Assembly: GCF_014621695.1 (NCBI RefSeq)
Contig: NZ_CP061281.1
Coordinates: forward strand, 3,348,001-3,412,000
Source: Streptomyces xanthii
GTDB lineage: Bacteria > Actinomycetota > Actinomycetes > Streptomycetales > Streptomycetaceae
Reading direction: 5' to 3'
DNA length: 64,000 nt
A program made the position numbers and the translations under genes. The notes beneath the pieces were generated by a model, which saw only the letters and a list, made by a program, of their open reading frames with translations, did no database searches and was not told the DNA's origin. This document shows, in pieces, positions 43,690 through 51,502 of the stretch; the first letter of the stretch is position 1, and each line of letters begins with the position of its first letter.

Positions 43690-43710
43690 GGGATCACGGA
43701 CCGTGATCCC
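43690..43710. promoter_or_regulatory. Perfect 21-bp palindrome (10+1+10)
   Basis: GGGATCACGG-A-CCGTGATCC with a further C forms a perfect inverted repeat around a central A. It lies 74 nt upstream of the anti-sigma start and 76 nt before the GTG of the small ORF at 43786. It looks like a repressor or activator site. The core CACGGACCGTGATC recurs at 26109-26122. Confidence 0.65.
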
Positions 43711-43785
43711 CGTACGACACAGCATGGTTGACGTACAGTCACCCCAACAAGCGCTTCGGGCATATTCCAGCGCGAAGGAGTACGC

Positions 43786-43977
43786 GTGCGGCATACTGTG
43801 CGACGCGTCTCGCAGGGGGTCGAACAGGCGGGCACGCGACTCCGCCCTGCACCGCGAACGGCGGGCAACCCAGGGCCCGGAGCCACCTCACCGGCGACAC
43901 CGGCACAGACGCCCGGGTTCAGCACCACTCGCATCTGCCACAAGGTACCGGAGCCGGGGGCCGACTCCATGCCGTGA
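43786..43977 (+). CDS. Possible small protein with strong ribosome site (weak)
   Basis: A 63-codon frame opens with GTG at 43786, 5 nt after an almost perfect GAAGGAG ribosome site (43774-43780). Its third-position GC (about 75%) is lower than in normal genes here and the product is Pro/Thr/Arg-rich with one Cys; no family recognised. Other frames here have no such site. A degenerate CTGAC-N5-GTCAG-like site (TTGAC GTACA GTCAC, 43728-43742) is upstream. It may be a real small peptide or chance. Confidence 0.35.
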   Translation: MRHTVRRVSQGVEQAGTRLRPAPRTAGNPGPGATSPATPAQTPGFSTTRICHKVPEPGADSMP

Positions 43978-44091
43978 CGAGCCCCGCGAAGGACACAACC
44001 CGATATCGGACGCGCCGTCACTCTCCGTACGGCACAGGCCCTGACGCCAGAGCCTGACGCACCGCCCCGCTCCCCGCCCCGGCCGCCCTCG

Positions 44092-44952
44092 TCACAGCGC
44101 GGCCGCCAGCACCTCCTCCGCGTCCCGCGGGCTCCCGGCGAGCCCGGCGCGCACCCATGCCCGCTTCAGATGCAGATGGACGTCGGCCTCCCAGGTGAAG
44201 CCCATGCCACCGTGCACTTGGAGGCAGTCCCGGGCGCCCCGCACCGCTGCCTCGTCGGCGAGCAGCCGGGCCGCCGCGACCTCGACGGGGTCCCGGGTGA
44301 CGGCCGCCGCGTACACGGCGGCCCGCGCCACCTCGACCCGCACGAGCAGGTCCGCGCACAGGTGCTTGACGGCCTGGAACGCGCCGATCGGCTGCCCGAA
44401 CTGCTCGCGCTGCCGGGCGTGCCCGACCGCCATCTCCAGGGTGCGGCCCGCCGAGCCGAGCTGCTCGGCCGCGTACAGGAGCGTCGCCTCCTGCGGTACG
44501 GGCGCCTCGGCGGGGACGCGGTGCAGCGGGGTGAGCGGGTCCACGGACTCCGTCGCCAGGGCCCCGGCCACGTCCCCGCGTACGACGTCCGCCGCGTCGG
44601 CCCAGGGCAGCAGCGCCCCGTACGGGCAGGTCACGACGGTCTCGCCGGTCACGGCGCCCGGCACCTCACCGGCCGCGAGGAACGTGGCGACGAGAGGGCC
44701 CGGCACGAGCGCCCGGCCCAGCTCCTCGAACACCACGACGGCCTCGGGCAGGCCGAGTCCGACGCCGCCCGCGTCCTCGGGCAGGCACAGGCCGAAGAGC
44801 CCGGCCCCCGCGAGTTCCGCCCACAGGTCACGGTCGAGCTCGCCCGGCCGGTCCACGGCGGCGCGCAGCGCGTCCCGCCCGAACCGCCCGTCGAGCAGCT
44901 CGCGGATGCCCGTACGCAACGCCCTTTGTTCTTCGGTCAGTTGGAAGTGCAC
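44092..44952 (-). CDS. Acyl-CoA dehydrogenase, short beta-type subunit
   Basis: Protein of 286 aa, about 100 residues shorter than the usual FadE. It starts GTG VHFQLTEEQRALRTGIREL and retains EQFGQPIGAFQAVKHLCADL and the C-terminal LQVHGGMGFTWEADVHLHLKRAW. The middle beta domain is reduced. Together with the next upstream gene (2 nt gap) it makes a pair like ChsE1-ChsE2 (FadE28/29), in which the alpha and beta subunits form an alpha2beta2 enzyme. The GTG is at 44952, directly after the upstream TAG. Operon with the amidohydrolase. Confidence 0.85.
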   Translation of the reverse strand: MHFQLTEEQRALRTGIRELLDGRFGRDALRAAVDRPGELDRDLWAELAGAGLFGLCLPEDAGGVGLGLPEAVVVFEELGRALVPGPLVATFLAAGEVPGAVTGETVVTCPYGALLPWADAADVVRGDVAGALATESVDPLTPLHRVPAEAPVPQEATLLYAAEQLGSAGRTLEMAVGHARQREQFGQPIGAFQAVKHLCADLLVRVEVARAAVYAAAVTRDPVEVAAARLLADEAAVRGARDCLQVHGGMGFTWEADVHLHLKRAWVRAGLAGSPRDAEEVLAAAL

Positions 44953-44954
44953 GC

Positions 44955-46091
44955 CTACCGTCCTCCCTTGGGCAGTCCGAGGATGCGCTCGGCCACGATG
45001 TTGCGCTGGATCTGCGAGGTGCCGGCGGCGATCGTGTACGACAGCGAGGACAGCCGGTCGAAGGTCCACTCCTGGCCTGCGTCGAGAGCGGCGGGCCCGA
45101 GCACGTCGGCGGCGGTGTCGAAGAGCTTCTGGCGCGCGTGCGAGTACCGCAGCTTGAAGACGGAGCCGCCGACGCCGGGCACCCCGCCGGTGGCCTGCGC
45201 CTCGCTGACGTTCCACTGCGTGAGCCGCCACAGGGCGCTGAACTCGGCGTTCAGCAGGGCCAGTTCGCGGCGCAGGACGGCGTCGTCCCAGCGCCCCGAC
45301 TTGCGGGCGTGCGCGGCGAGTTCGCCGAGGACGCGGCGGCAGGCGACGACCTCCCCGACGAAGGCGGTGCCGCGCTCGAAGGACAGGGTCACCATGGTGA
45401 CGCGCCAGCCGTCGTTCTCCTCGCCGACCCGGTTGCCGACCGGGATCCGTACGTCGTCGAGGAACATCTCGGCGAACTCGGTGGACCCGGCGAGCGTGCG
45501 CAGCGGCCGCACCGTGATGCCGGGCGCGTCCATCGGCATGGCGAGCCAGGTGATGCCCCGGTGCTTGGGGGCGTCCGGGTCGGTGCGCACGAGCAGCTCG
45601 CACCAGTCGGCGACCTCGGCGTGCGAGGTCCATATCTTGGAGCCGCTGACGACGTAGTGGTCGCCCTCGCGGCGGGCGCGGGTGCGCAGCGCGGCCAGGT
45701 CGGAGCCGGCGTCGGGCTCGCTGAAGCCCTGGCACCAGACCTCGTCGCCGCGCAGCACGGGCTGCAGCCAGCGTTCCTTCTGCGCGTCGGTGCCCTCGGC
45801 GGCGATGGTCGGCCCGGCGTGCAGCAGCCCGACGAAGTTGGCGCCGACGTACGGGGCGCCCGCCTTCTCGGTCTCCTCCAGGAAGATCAGCCGGGTGGTC
45901 GGGGAGGCGCCCCAGTGCACGTCCCCGTACCCGGCGTCGTGCAGGCGCCGCTGCCAGCCGGTGTCATAGACGCGCCGGCCCGGCCAGTCGGTGGCCGCCG
46001 GCTTGGGCGGCAGCGCGGGCAGCGTCCCGCTCAGCCACTCCCGCAGCCGTGCCCGGAAGTCCTCTTCCTCTTCGGTGTAGGTGAGATCCAC
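44955..46091 (-). CDS. Acyl-CoA dehydrogenase, alpha-type subunit
   Basis: Protein of 378 aa with complete acyl-CoA dehydrogenase sequence: EVWCQGFSEPDAGSDLAALR, YVVSGSKIWTSHAEVADWCE, and the C-terminal SSLSYTIAAGTSQIQRNIVAERILG. This carries the FAD and base-bearing half of the presumed heteromer with the gene at 44092. The ATG at 46091 lies 12 nt after the stop of the amidohydrolase gene upstream. The operator at 47337 should control the three-gene operon. The nearest characterised relatives act on steroid side-chain or ring acyl-CoAs. Confidence 0.88.
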   Translation of the reverse strand: MDLTYTEEEEDFRARLREWLSGTLPALPPKPAATDWPGRRVYDTGWQRRLHDAGYGDVHWGASPTTRLIFLEETEKAGAPYVGANFVGLLHAGPTIAAEGTDAQKERWLQPVLRGDEVWCQGFSEPDAGSDLAALRTRARREGDHYVVSGSKIWTSHAEVADWCELLVRTDPDAPKHRGITWLAMPMDAPGITVRPLRTLAGSTEFAEMFLDDVRIPVGNRVGEENDGWRVTMVTLSFERGTAFVGEVVACRRVLGELAAHARKSGRWDDAVLRRELALLNAEFSALWRLTQWNVSEAQATGGVPGVGGSVFKLRYSHARQKLFDTAADVLGPAALDAGQEWTFDRLSSLSYTIAAGTSQIQRNIVAERILGLPKGGR

Positions 46092-46103
46092 GGACCGCCC
46101 CCG

Positions 46104-47297
46104 TCACTTGTCGAGGTCGAGGTCGAGCATGCGGATGGCGTTGCCGCGCATCAGCTTGTAGATCGTCTCGTCGTCGAGGCCCTTCACGTGGTCGAGGGCG
46201 ACCTCCTTGGTGTTCGGGAAGGTCGAGTCGACGTGCGGGTAGTCGGTCTCGAAGGTCGCGTTGTCCCGGCCGACGACGTCGAGCGAGGCGACGCCGTGCT
46301 TGTCGCGGAAGAAGCAGCAGAACATCTGCCGGTAGTAGTACGTGGACGGCGGCTCGGGGATCAGGTCGCGCACCCCGCCCCAGGCGCGGTGCTCCTCCCA
46401 CACGTCGTCGGCGCGCTCCAGGGCGTACGGGATCCAGCCCATCTGGCCCTCGCTGTAGGCGAGCTTGAGCCGCGGGAACTTGACGAGGACGCCGCTGAAC
46501 AGGAAGTCCATCATCGAGGCCATCGCGTTGTTGAAGCTGAGCGAGGCCTGGACGGCGGGCGGGGCGTCGGGGGACGCGGCGGGCATCTGGGACGAGGACC
46601 CGATGTGCATGTTCACGACGGTGCCGGTCTCCTGGCACACGGCGAAGAACGGGTCCCAGTACCCGGAGTGGATGGACGGCAGGCCGAGGTAGGTCGGGAT
46701 CTCGGAGAAGGTGACGGCGCGCACGCCGCGGGCCGCGTTGCGGCGGATCTCGGCGACGGCGAGGTCGATGTCCCACAGCGGGATGATGCACAGCGGGATG
46801 AGGCGGCCGCCGCTGTCGCCGCACCACTCCTCGACCATCCAGTCGTTGTAGGCGCGCACGCAGGCGAGCGCGACCTCCTTGTCCTTGGCCTCGGCGAAGG
46901 TCTGCCCGCAGAAGCGCGGGAAGGTCGGGAAGCAGAGGCTGGCCTCGACGTGGTTGAGGTCCATGTCCGCGAGCCGCGCCTTCGGGTCCCAGCAGCCGCG
47001 CCGCATCTCGGCCCGGGTGATGCCCTCCAGGGTCATGTCGTCCCGGTCGAAGCCGACGGCCGCGATGTTGCGCTTGTACGGGAACTTCAGGTCCTCGTAG
47101 ATCCACCAGTCGGTGGGCGGGCCGTCGGGGTCCATCGTGATCTGGTACTTGCCGGCGACGTACGCGAGCTCCCCGATGCCGGCGGTGAGCGGCTTCGGGC
47201 CGCGGTCCCGGTACTTCGCCGGCAGCCAGGTCTCGAAGAGATGGGCCGGTTCGATCACATGGTCGTCGACACTGACGATGCGCGGCAGTTCCGTCAT
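46104..47297 (-). CDS. ACMSD/amidohydrolase-2 family hydrolase or decarboxylase
   Basis: Protein of 397 aa with an N-terminal VDDHVIEP (metal-binding Asp-x-His), NMHIG (middle His), and the C-terminal FETDYPHVDSTFPNTKE with Asp of the metal site. The family contains 2-hydroxy-aromatic decarboxylases and hydrolases. The ATG at 47297 has GGGGTTTTCC upstream, and operator 11 is 39 nt further upstream. It heads the operon with two acyl-CoA dehydrogenase subunits. The cooperation of amidohydrolase and FadE pair suggests processing of a cyclic acyl-CoA, but the substrate is unknown. Confidence 0.87.
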   Translation of the reverse strand: MTELPRIVSVDDHVIEPAHLFETWLPAKYRDRGPKPLTAGIGELAYVAGKYQITMDPDGPPTDWWIYEDLKFPYKRNIAAVGFDRDDMTLEGITRAEMRRGCWDPKARLADMDLNHVEASLCFPTFPRFCGQTFAEAKDKEVALACVRAYNDWMVEEWCGDSGGRLIPLCIIPLWDIDLAVAEIRRNAARGVRAVTFSEIPTYLGLPSIHSGYWDPFFAVCQETGTVVNMHIGSSSQMPAASPDAPPAVQASLSFNNAMASMMDFLFSGVLVKFPRLKLAYSEGQMGWIPYALERADDVWEEHRAWGGVRDLIPEPPSTYYYRQMFCCFFRDKHGVASLDVVGRDNATFETDYPHVDSTFPNTKEVALDHVKGLDDETIYKLMRGNAIRMLDLDLDK

Positions 47298-47336
47298 GGA
47301 AAACCCCTCAGCTCCGGTGGCCCGCTGGCCCGATAT

Positions 47337-47351
47337 CTGATGACCCGTCAG
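47337..47351. promoter_or_regulatory. Palindromic operator 11 (CTGAT-N5-GTCAG)
   Basis: CTGAT GACCC GTCAG with flanks TAT and ATGG, one mismatch. It lies 40 nt before the amidohydrolase start. Confidence 0.7.
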
Positions 47352-47414
47352 ATGGAAGGCTAGCCCCGCACCCCTGGACCGACAAGAAGCACGGGCTTAC
47401 GCTCTGCCCCGTAT

Positions 47415-47429
47415 CTGACTCACCGTCAG
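47415..47429. promoter_or_regulatory. Palindromic operator 12 (CTGAC-N5-GTCAG)
   Basis: CTGAC TCACC GTCAG with flanks TAT and CTC, perfect half-sites. It lies 78 nt before the ATG of the acyl-CoA ligase at 47508, in the divergent promoter gap. Confidence 0.75.
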
Positions 47430-47507
47430 CTCAAGGCCGGCGGGCCGGTCGCTCCGGTTCTCGCTCTCGCTCTCGTTCCCGTTCGCGTTCGTAGGGGGTC
47501 ACCGCAC

Positions 47508-49040
47508 ATGACGGACACCGCACACGACCTGGGCGCCAGCCGCACCCTGTGGGAGCTGGTCGAGCGCCGCGCCGCCCTCACCCCCGACCGGCCCGTCCTG
47601 CTCCAGGGCGACCGCACACTGACGTTCGGGCAGCTCAGGGACCGTGCCGAGCGCGTCGCAGCCGGCCTGTACGAACGCGGCGTACGCCCCGGCAGCGTCG
47701 TCGCCTGGCAGTTGCCCACCCGCATCGAGACGGCCCTGCTCTCCTTCGCCCTGGCCCGTCTCGGAGCCGTCCAGAGCCCGGTCATCCCCTTCTACCGGGA
47801 CCGTGAGGTCGGCTTCGCGCTGCGCGAGTCGGGCGCCGAGTTCTTCGCGACGCCCGGCACGTGGCGGGGCTTCGACCACACGGCGATGGCGCACCGGCTC
47901 GGCGCGCGCGGCGTCTTCGAGGCCTACGAGGACCTGCCCGAGGCCGACCCCGCGGTCCTGCCACCGCCGCCCGCCGACGGCACGACCGTCCGCTGGATCT
48001 ACTGGACCTCCGGCACGACCTCCGACCCCAAGGGCGTCCTGCACACCGACCGCTCCCTCGTCGCCGGCGGCTCCTGCCTCGCCCACGCCCTGCACCTCAC
48101 CGAGTCCGACGTCGGCTCGATGGCGTTCCCGTACGCGCACATAGCGGGCCCGGACTACACGGTGATGCTGCTCCTGTACGGCTTCCCGGCCGTCATGTTC
48201 GAGCAGTTCGCGCTGCCGGAGGCGCTGGACGAGTACCGCCGCCACGGCGTGACCGTCGCCGGTGGCTCGACGGCGTTCTACTCCATGTTCCTGACGGAGC
48301 AGCGCAAGGCGCCGGCCGAGAAACTGATCCCGACCCTCCGCCTCCTGGCGGGCGGTGGCGCCCCCAAGCCCCCCGAGATCTACCACTCCGTGATCCGCGA
48401 GATGAACGTCCAGCTCACGCACGGGTACGGCATGACCGAGGTCCCGATGATCACGATGGGCGCCCCCGACGACACGGCCGACAACCTGGCCACCACCGAA
48501 GGCCGCCCGCCGGCGGGCATGTCGATCCGGATCGTCGACACGGACGGCAAGGAGGTGCCCGCCGGGGTCGACGGCGAGGTCCGGCTGCGCGGCGAAGCCG
48601 TCTGCCAGGGGTACCTGGACCCGGCACAGACGGCGGAGGCGTTCGACGCGGACGGCTACCTGATCACGGGCGACCTGGGCCACGTCCTGCCCACCGGCCA
48701 CCTCGTCCTCACCGGCCGCGCGAAGGACATCATCATCCGCAAGGGCGAGAACATCTCCGCCAAGGAGATCGAGGACCTCCTCCACGCCCACCCCGCCGTC
48801 CAGGACGCGGCCGTCATCGGCCTCCCCGACCCCGAACGCGGCGAACGCGTCTGCGCCGTCCTCGAACTCCGCCCCGGCACCCCCGAACCCACCCTCCCCG
48901 ACCTGACGGCCTACCTACGCGCCGAGGGCCTCTCCACCTTCAAACTCCCCGAACAACTGGAAATCCTCCCGACCCTCCCCCGCAACGAAACCCTCCGCAA
49001 AACCCTCAAGTACAAGCTGAGGGAACAGTTCACGTCCTGA
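47508..49040 (+). CDS. AMP-forming acyl-CoA ligase
   Basis: Protein of 510 aa of the ANL family. Motifs: YWTSGTTSDPKGVLHTDRS (P-loop), GYGMTEVPMITMGAP, TGDLGHVLPTGHLVLTGRAKD and the C-terminal LPRNETLRKTLKYKLRE, in which the catalytic lysine is present but the usual Gly before it is replaced. The ATG at 47508 follows a leader of (GTTCGC)-like hexamers (about 47456-47490) with GTAGGGGG as the ribosome site. Divergent from the amidohydrolase operon; operator 12 is upstream. A second CoA-activating enzyme in the island beside the FadD3-like protein. Confidence 0.89.
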   Translation: MTDTAHDLGASRTLWELVERRAALTPDRPVLLQGDRTLTFGQLRDRAERVAAGLYERGVRPGSVVAWQLPTRIETALLSFALARLGAVQSPVIPFYRDREVGFALRESGAEFFATPGTWRGFDHTAMAHRLGARGVFEAYEDLPEADPAVLPPPPADGTTVRWIYWTSGTTSDPKGVLHTDRSLVAGGSCLAHALHLTESDVGSMAFPYAHIAGPDYTVMLLLYGFPAVMFEQFALPEALDEYRRHGVTVAGGSTAFYSMFLTEQRKAPAEKLIPTLRLLAGGGAPKPPEIYHSVIREMNVQLTHGYGMTEVPMITMGAPDDTADNLATTEGRPPAGMSIRIVDTDGKEVPAGVDGEVRLRGEAVCQGYLDPAQTAEAFDADGYLITGDLGHVLPTGHLVLTGRAKDIIIRKGENISAKEIEDLLHAHPAVQDAAVIGLPDPERGERVCAVLELRPGTPEPTLPDLTAYLRAEGLSTFKLPEQLEILPTLPRNETLRKTLKYKLREQFTS

Positions 49041-49160
49041 CCCCGGCGCTCCGCGTGTCTCAGGGGGCGGGGCCCGGGGCGCGCACGTAGTGCGCCTTCA
49101 GGGGCGCGGGCCCGTACCCATCAGCGACTCCGTCGCGGGGTCGCGAGCGGCAAGCCCCTG

Positions 49161-49254
49161 GAGCGCGCGAAGTGCGCCTTCAGGGGCGCGGGGAACTGCG
49201 CGAGCAACCACGACGAGACGTGTGCCCGGCGACGAAGCGGCCGGAGCTACGGCG
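49161..49254. repeat. GC-rich repeat copy 1 of a 94-bp direct pair
   Basis: Contains GCGCCTTCAGGGGCGCGGGG and AACTGCGCGAGCAACCACGA, continuing to CGGAGCTACGGCG. It is almost identical to the copy at 49427-49520. It sits in the convergent gap after the acyl-CoA ligase gene. A related fragment occurs at 49090-49112. Confidence 0.82.
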
Positions 49255-49426
49255 GCGGCGCCGTACCGCAGGACCACCGCATCGCACCCCCGGCGCCGGG
49301 TATTGCCCGAGGCCGGGCGCCGGGCCGACGCCCCCGGAGGGGGCGGGTGGTGGGAGAAGGGCTGAGGCCAGGGACCCGTAGCAGCACGGGCCGGATCCGA
49401 AGCAGGGTGACCAACACGCCCCTAGG

Positions 49427-49520
49427 GCGCACGAAGTGCGCCTTCCAGGGGCGCGGGGAACTGCGCGAGCAACCACGACGAGACGGGCGCCCGGCGACGA
49501 AGCTGCCGGAGCTACGGCGC
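49427..49520. repeat. GC-rich repeat copy 2 of a 94-bp direct pair
   Basis: A second copy with the same core and a one-base insertion (TTCCAGGGG). Between the copies (49255-49426) is a region with no ORF of convincing codon usage, only local hairpins. It ends just before the stop of the EF-hand gene. Confidence 0.82.
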
Positions 49521-49530
49521 GGAGGCCCGA

Positions 49531-50031
49531 TTACTCGGGGACCGTGAAGTAGCGGGCGAACCCACCCACCGCCTCGTCCTCCGAGATCCGCCCGTCCCCA
49601 TCGGCATCGAGCACCGCAACCGCCGCCGAGGCGACCCCCGCCTCGACCCCCAGCACCTTCAGCACCCGCTCCGCGTCCGCAGGGGCCAGATCCCCCGCCC
49701 CGCCGGCGACGGCCATCGCCCCGCGCAGAAAGGGCCTGGCGATCTCGGCGAACCGCTCCGGGTTGTCCCGCAGCCGCTTCACGGCCCCGGTGACGAACTC
49801 CTCCCGGGTCACCCGCTGGTCCCCGTCCACATCGGCGATCCCGGCCATCCCCTGCCAGAACGCCTCCGCCCCGGCGAACAGCGCCTGCCCCCGCTCGGAG
49901 CGCGCCGGCACCCCGAACTCGGCGAGCAGCGCCTTCGCCGCGACGTAGAAGTCCTCGCGGTCGATGTAACCGTTCCCGTCCTGGTCGAAGCCGGCGAACC
50001 GGGTAGCGATCCTCCGCTCGTCCATGCTCAT
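49531..50031 (-). CDS. EF-hand calcium-binding protein (calsymin/sarcoplasmic type)
   Basis: Protein of 166 aa with three clear EF-hand loops: DQDGNGYIDRED (16-27), DVDGDQRVTREE (67-78) and DADGDGRISEDE (142-153). A fourth, degenerate hand may lie at about 110-120 (LAPADAERVLKV). This is the small prokaryotic calcium-buffer family. The ATG at 50031 has GAGAGG upstream; an alternative ATG at 50025 is close by. Role inferred as calcium buffering or sensing in the cytoplasm. Convergent with the ligase gene across the repeat pair. Confidence 0.92.
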   Translation of the reverse strand: MSMDERRIATRFAGFDQDGNGYIDREDFYVAAKALLAEFGVPARSERGQALFAGAEAFWQGMAGIADVDGDQRVTREEFVTGAVKRLRDNPERFAEIARPFLRGAMAVAGGAGDLAPADAERVLKVLGVEAGVASAAVAVLDADGDGRISEDEAVGGFARYFTVPE

Positions 50032-50193
50032 GGGCCGCCTCTCGCATCGTGGGGTGGGGTTCTCCGCATCGGAGCGTACGACGAAGAGCCGCACCGGGAC
50101 GCCGAAGTGCGGGGGTTGTGTCAAGACAGGGAAGAATCCGGGACGTAAGACCGACAGGGCCGGCCGGAACAGGGCCGATTTCCGGCCAGGACC

Positions 50194-50568
50194 TCAGGCC
50201 GAGAGCGGCTGGGCCCCTTCGTCCGTGGCGGCGGCCACGTCCGGGTACACGTCGAAGAGCCGGCGCACGCCGAGCGCCCCGAGAACACGGTTCACATGCG
50301 AACCGTCCACCGCCCCCTGCGCGGGCAGGATCAGCCGCAGCCGCCCCTGGCAGGAACGGATCAGCCGCCGGGCGGCGATCAGCACGCCGACCCCGCTGGA
50401 ATCACAGAACAGCACGTCGGAGAGGTCGAGAACCAGACTGCGCCGGCCGTCGGCCACGGCATCGTGCACCCGCTGACGCAGCGCGGGGGACGTCACCAGG
50501 TCCATCTCGCCGGACACCGACACGACGGCCCAGTCGCCTCGCACTCCCTCATTCACCCTGAGCGACAC
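50194..50568 (-). CDS. STAS-domain anti-sigma factor antagonist
   Basis: Protein of 124 aa: VVSVSGEMDLVTSPALRQRV, LVLDLSDVLFCDSSGVGVLIAARRL (Ser57/58 are the likely phosphorylation site), and the C-terminal HVNRVLGALGVRRLFDVYPD. It releases a sigma factor by binding its anti-sigma kinase. The GTG at 50568 has AGGAAGG upstream. The gap to the divergent sigma-factor gene (50569-50929, 361 bp) contains both promoters and a degenerate CGGCACG-type repeat at 50862-50905. It may act with the anti-sigma ATPase at 43164, though they are not adjacent. Confidence 0.9.
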   Translation of the reverse strand: MSLRVNEGVRGDWAVVSVSGEMDLVTSPALRQRVHDAVADGRRSLVLDLSDVLFCDSSGVGVLIAARRLIRSCQGRLRLILPAQGAVDGSHVNRVLGALGVRRLFDVYPDVAAATDEGAQPLSA

Positions 50569-50861
50569 ACGCCACGCCTTCCTGCTCCTACGTTCTTCCT
50601 GCGCGGCTGCCCTGCCCCACGCGGGCCGAAACTCCCCCGGGCAACCCCACCGACACCCTTGCAGGCCTATCACATATGAGCTGCTTGGACCCCAGCCGCC
50701 CACAACCCGCCCGATTCGGTCACACATCGCCGGAGGCCCGGCCCTTTATCACCGCCTGCCGTAGGACAGCGCACAATGCGGTAAAGGCGCGTGCTTCGGC
50801 GGTGTGCCGGACTACCTTTGGGTAGCAGGCAGGCAGAACAGGTGCCCGTACAGGACCGGTA

Positions 50862-50905
50862 CACGGCACGGATCAGCACGGAACGGCACGGCACAGCACG
50901 GCACG
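50862..50905. repeat. Degenerate CGGCACG/CAGCACG tandem repeat
   Basis: Four to five imperfect copies of a 7-10-nt CGGCACG-like unit in the leader of the sigma factor gene, just before its ribosome site (GTGAGGGGG). The rest of the 361-bp gap has no detectable ORF. Confidence 0.5.
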
Positions 50906-50929
50906 ACGGGCAGTCGGTGAGGGGGCCTC

Positions 50930-51502
50930 ATGCCCAAGGACACTCCGTCCCGCTGGGACCGGAGGATGCAGCAGCGGCTCGCGCACGGCGAGGCCGCGGC
51001 GCTCGGCGAGCTCTACGACCGCTTCGCATCCCTGGTGCACGGCCTCGCCCACCGCGTCCTGGACGACGAGGACGCCGCCGACCAGATCACCCGCGAGGTC
51101 TTCACCCGCGTCTGGGAGAACCCGGAGGCGTACGACCCGCGGCAGGGCCCGCTGCGCTCGTTCGTCGCGACGCTCGCCCACCGTCAGGCCGTGCAGCGGC
51201 TGCGCCAGACCGAGTCGGCCGCGCTCGTGCGCAGCGGCTGCGGCACCACCGAGGACCTGGAGCGCAAGGTGCGCCGGGCCTCCGCGGCCGCCCGCGCGGA
51301 CTACATCGTGACATCGATGCCCGCCCCGCTCAGGGCCGCACTCGAACTGGCGTACTTCCAGCGGCGTGACTACCGCCAGACCGCCGCCGACCTCGGCGTC
51401 ACCGAGGACGAGGCGCGCCGCCGGCTCCGGCTCGGCCTGCAGCTGCTGTCCACGGCGCACGACAGCGGCATCCCGCCGGGCGGCTACGGGAGGCCCGCGT
51501 GA
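50930..51502 (+). CDS. ECF-type RNA polymerase sigma factor
   Basis: Protein of 190 aa. Region 2: ALGELYDRFASLVHGLAHRV, LDDEDAADQITREVFTRVWENPEAYDP and RSFVATLAHRQAVQRLR. Region 4: LRAALELAYFQRRDYRQTAADLGVTEDEARRRLRLGLQLL. This is a short ECF (sigma-70 family) factor. The ATG at 50930 is right after a run of G. Its stop overlaps the start of the anti-sigma gene by 4 nt (GTGA), so they are co-translated. Confidence 0.93.
   Translation: MPKDTPSRWDRRMQQRLAHGEAAALGELYDRFASLVHGLAHRVLDDEDAADQITREVFTRVWENPEAYDPRQGPLRSFVATLAHRQAVQRLRQTESAALVRSGCGTTEDLERKVRRASAAARADYIVTSMPAPLRAALELAYFQRRDYRQTAADLGVTEDEARRRLRLGLQLLSTAHDSGIPPGGYGRPA

Noticed and set aside
43620..44021. A 133-aa minus-strand frame in the gap after the anti-sigma gene
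   Set aside because: It has no ribosome site, a mixed amino acid composition and no similarity that I recognise, and it runs through the perfect palindrome.
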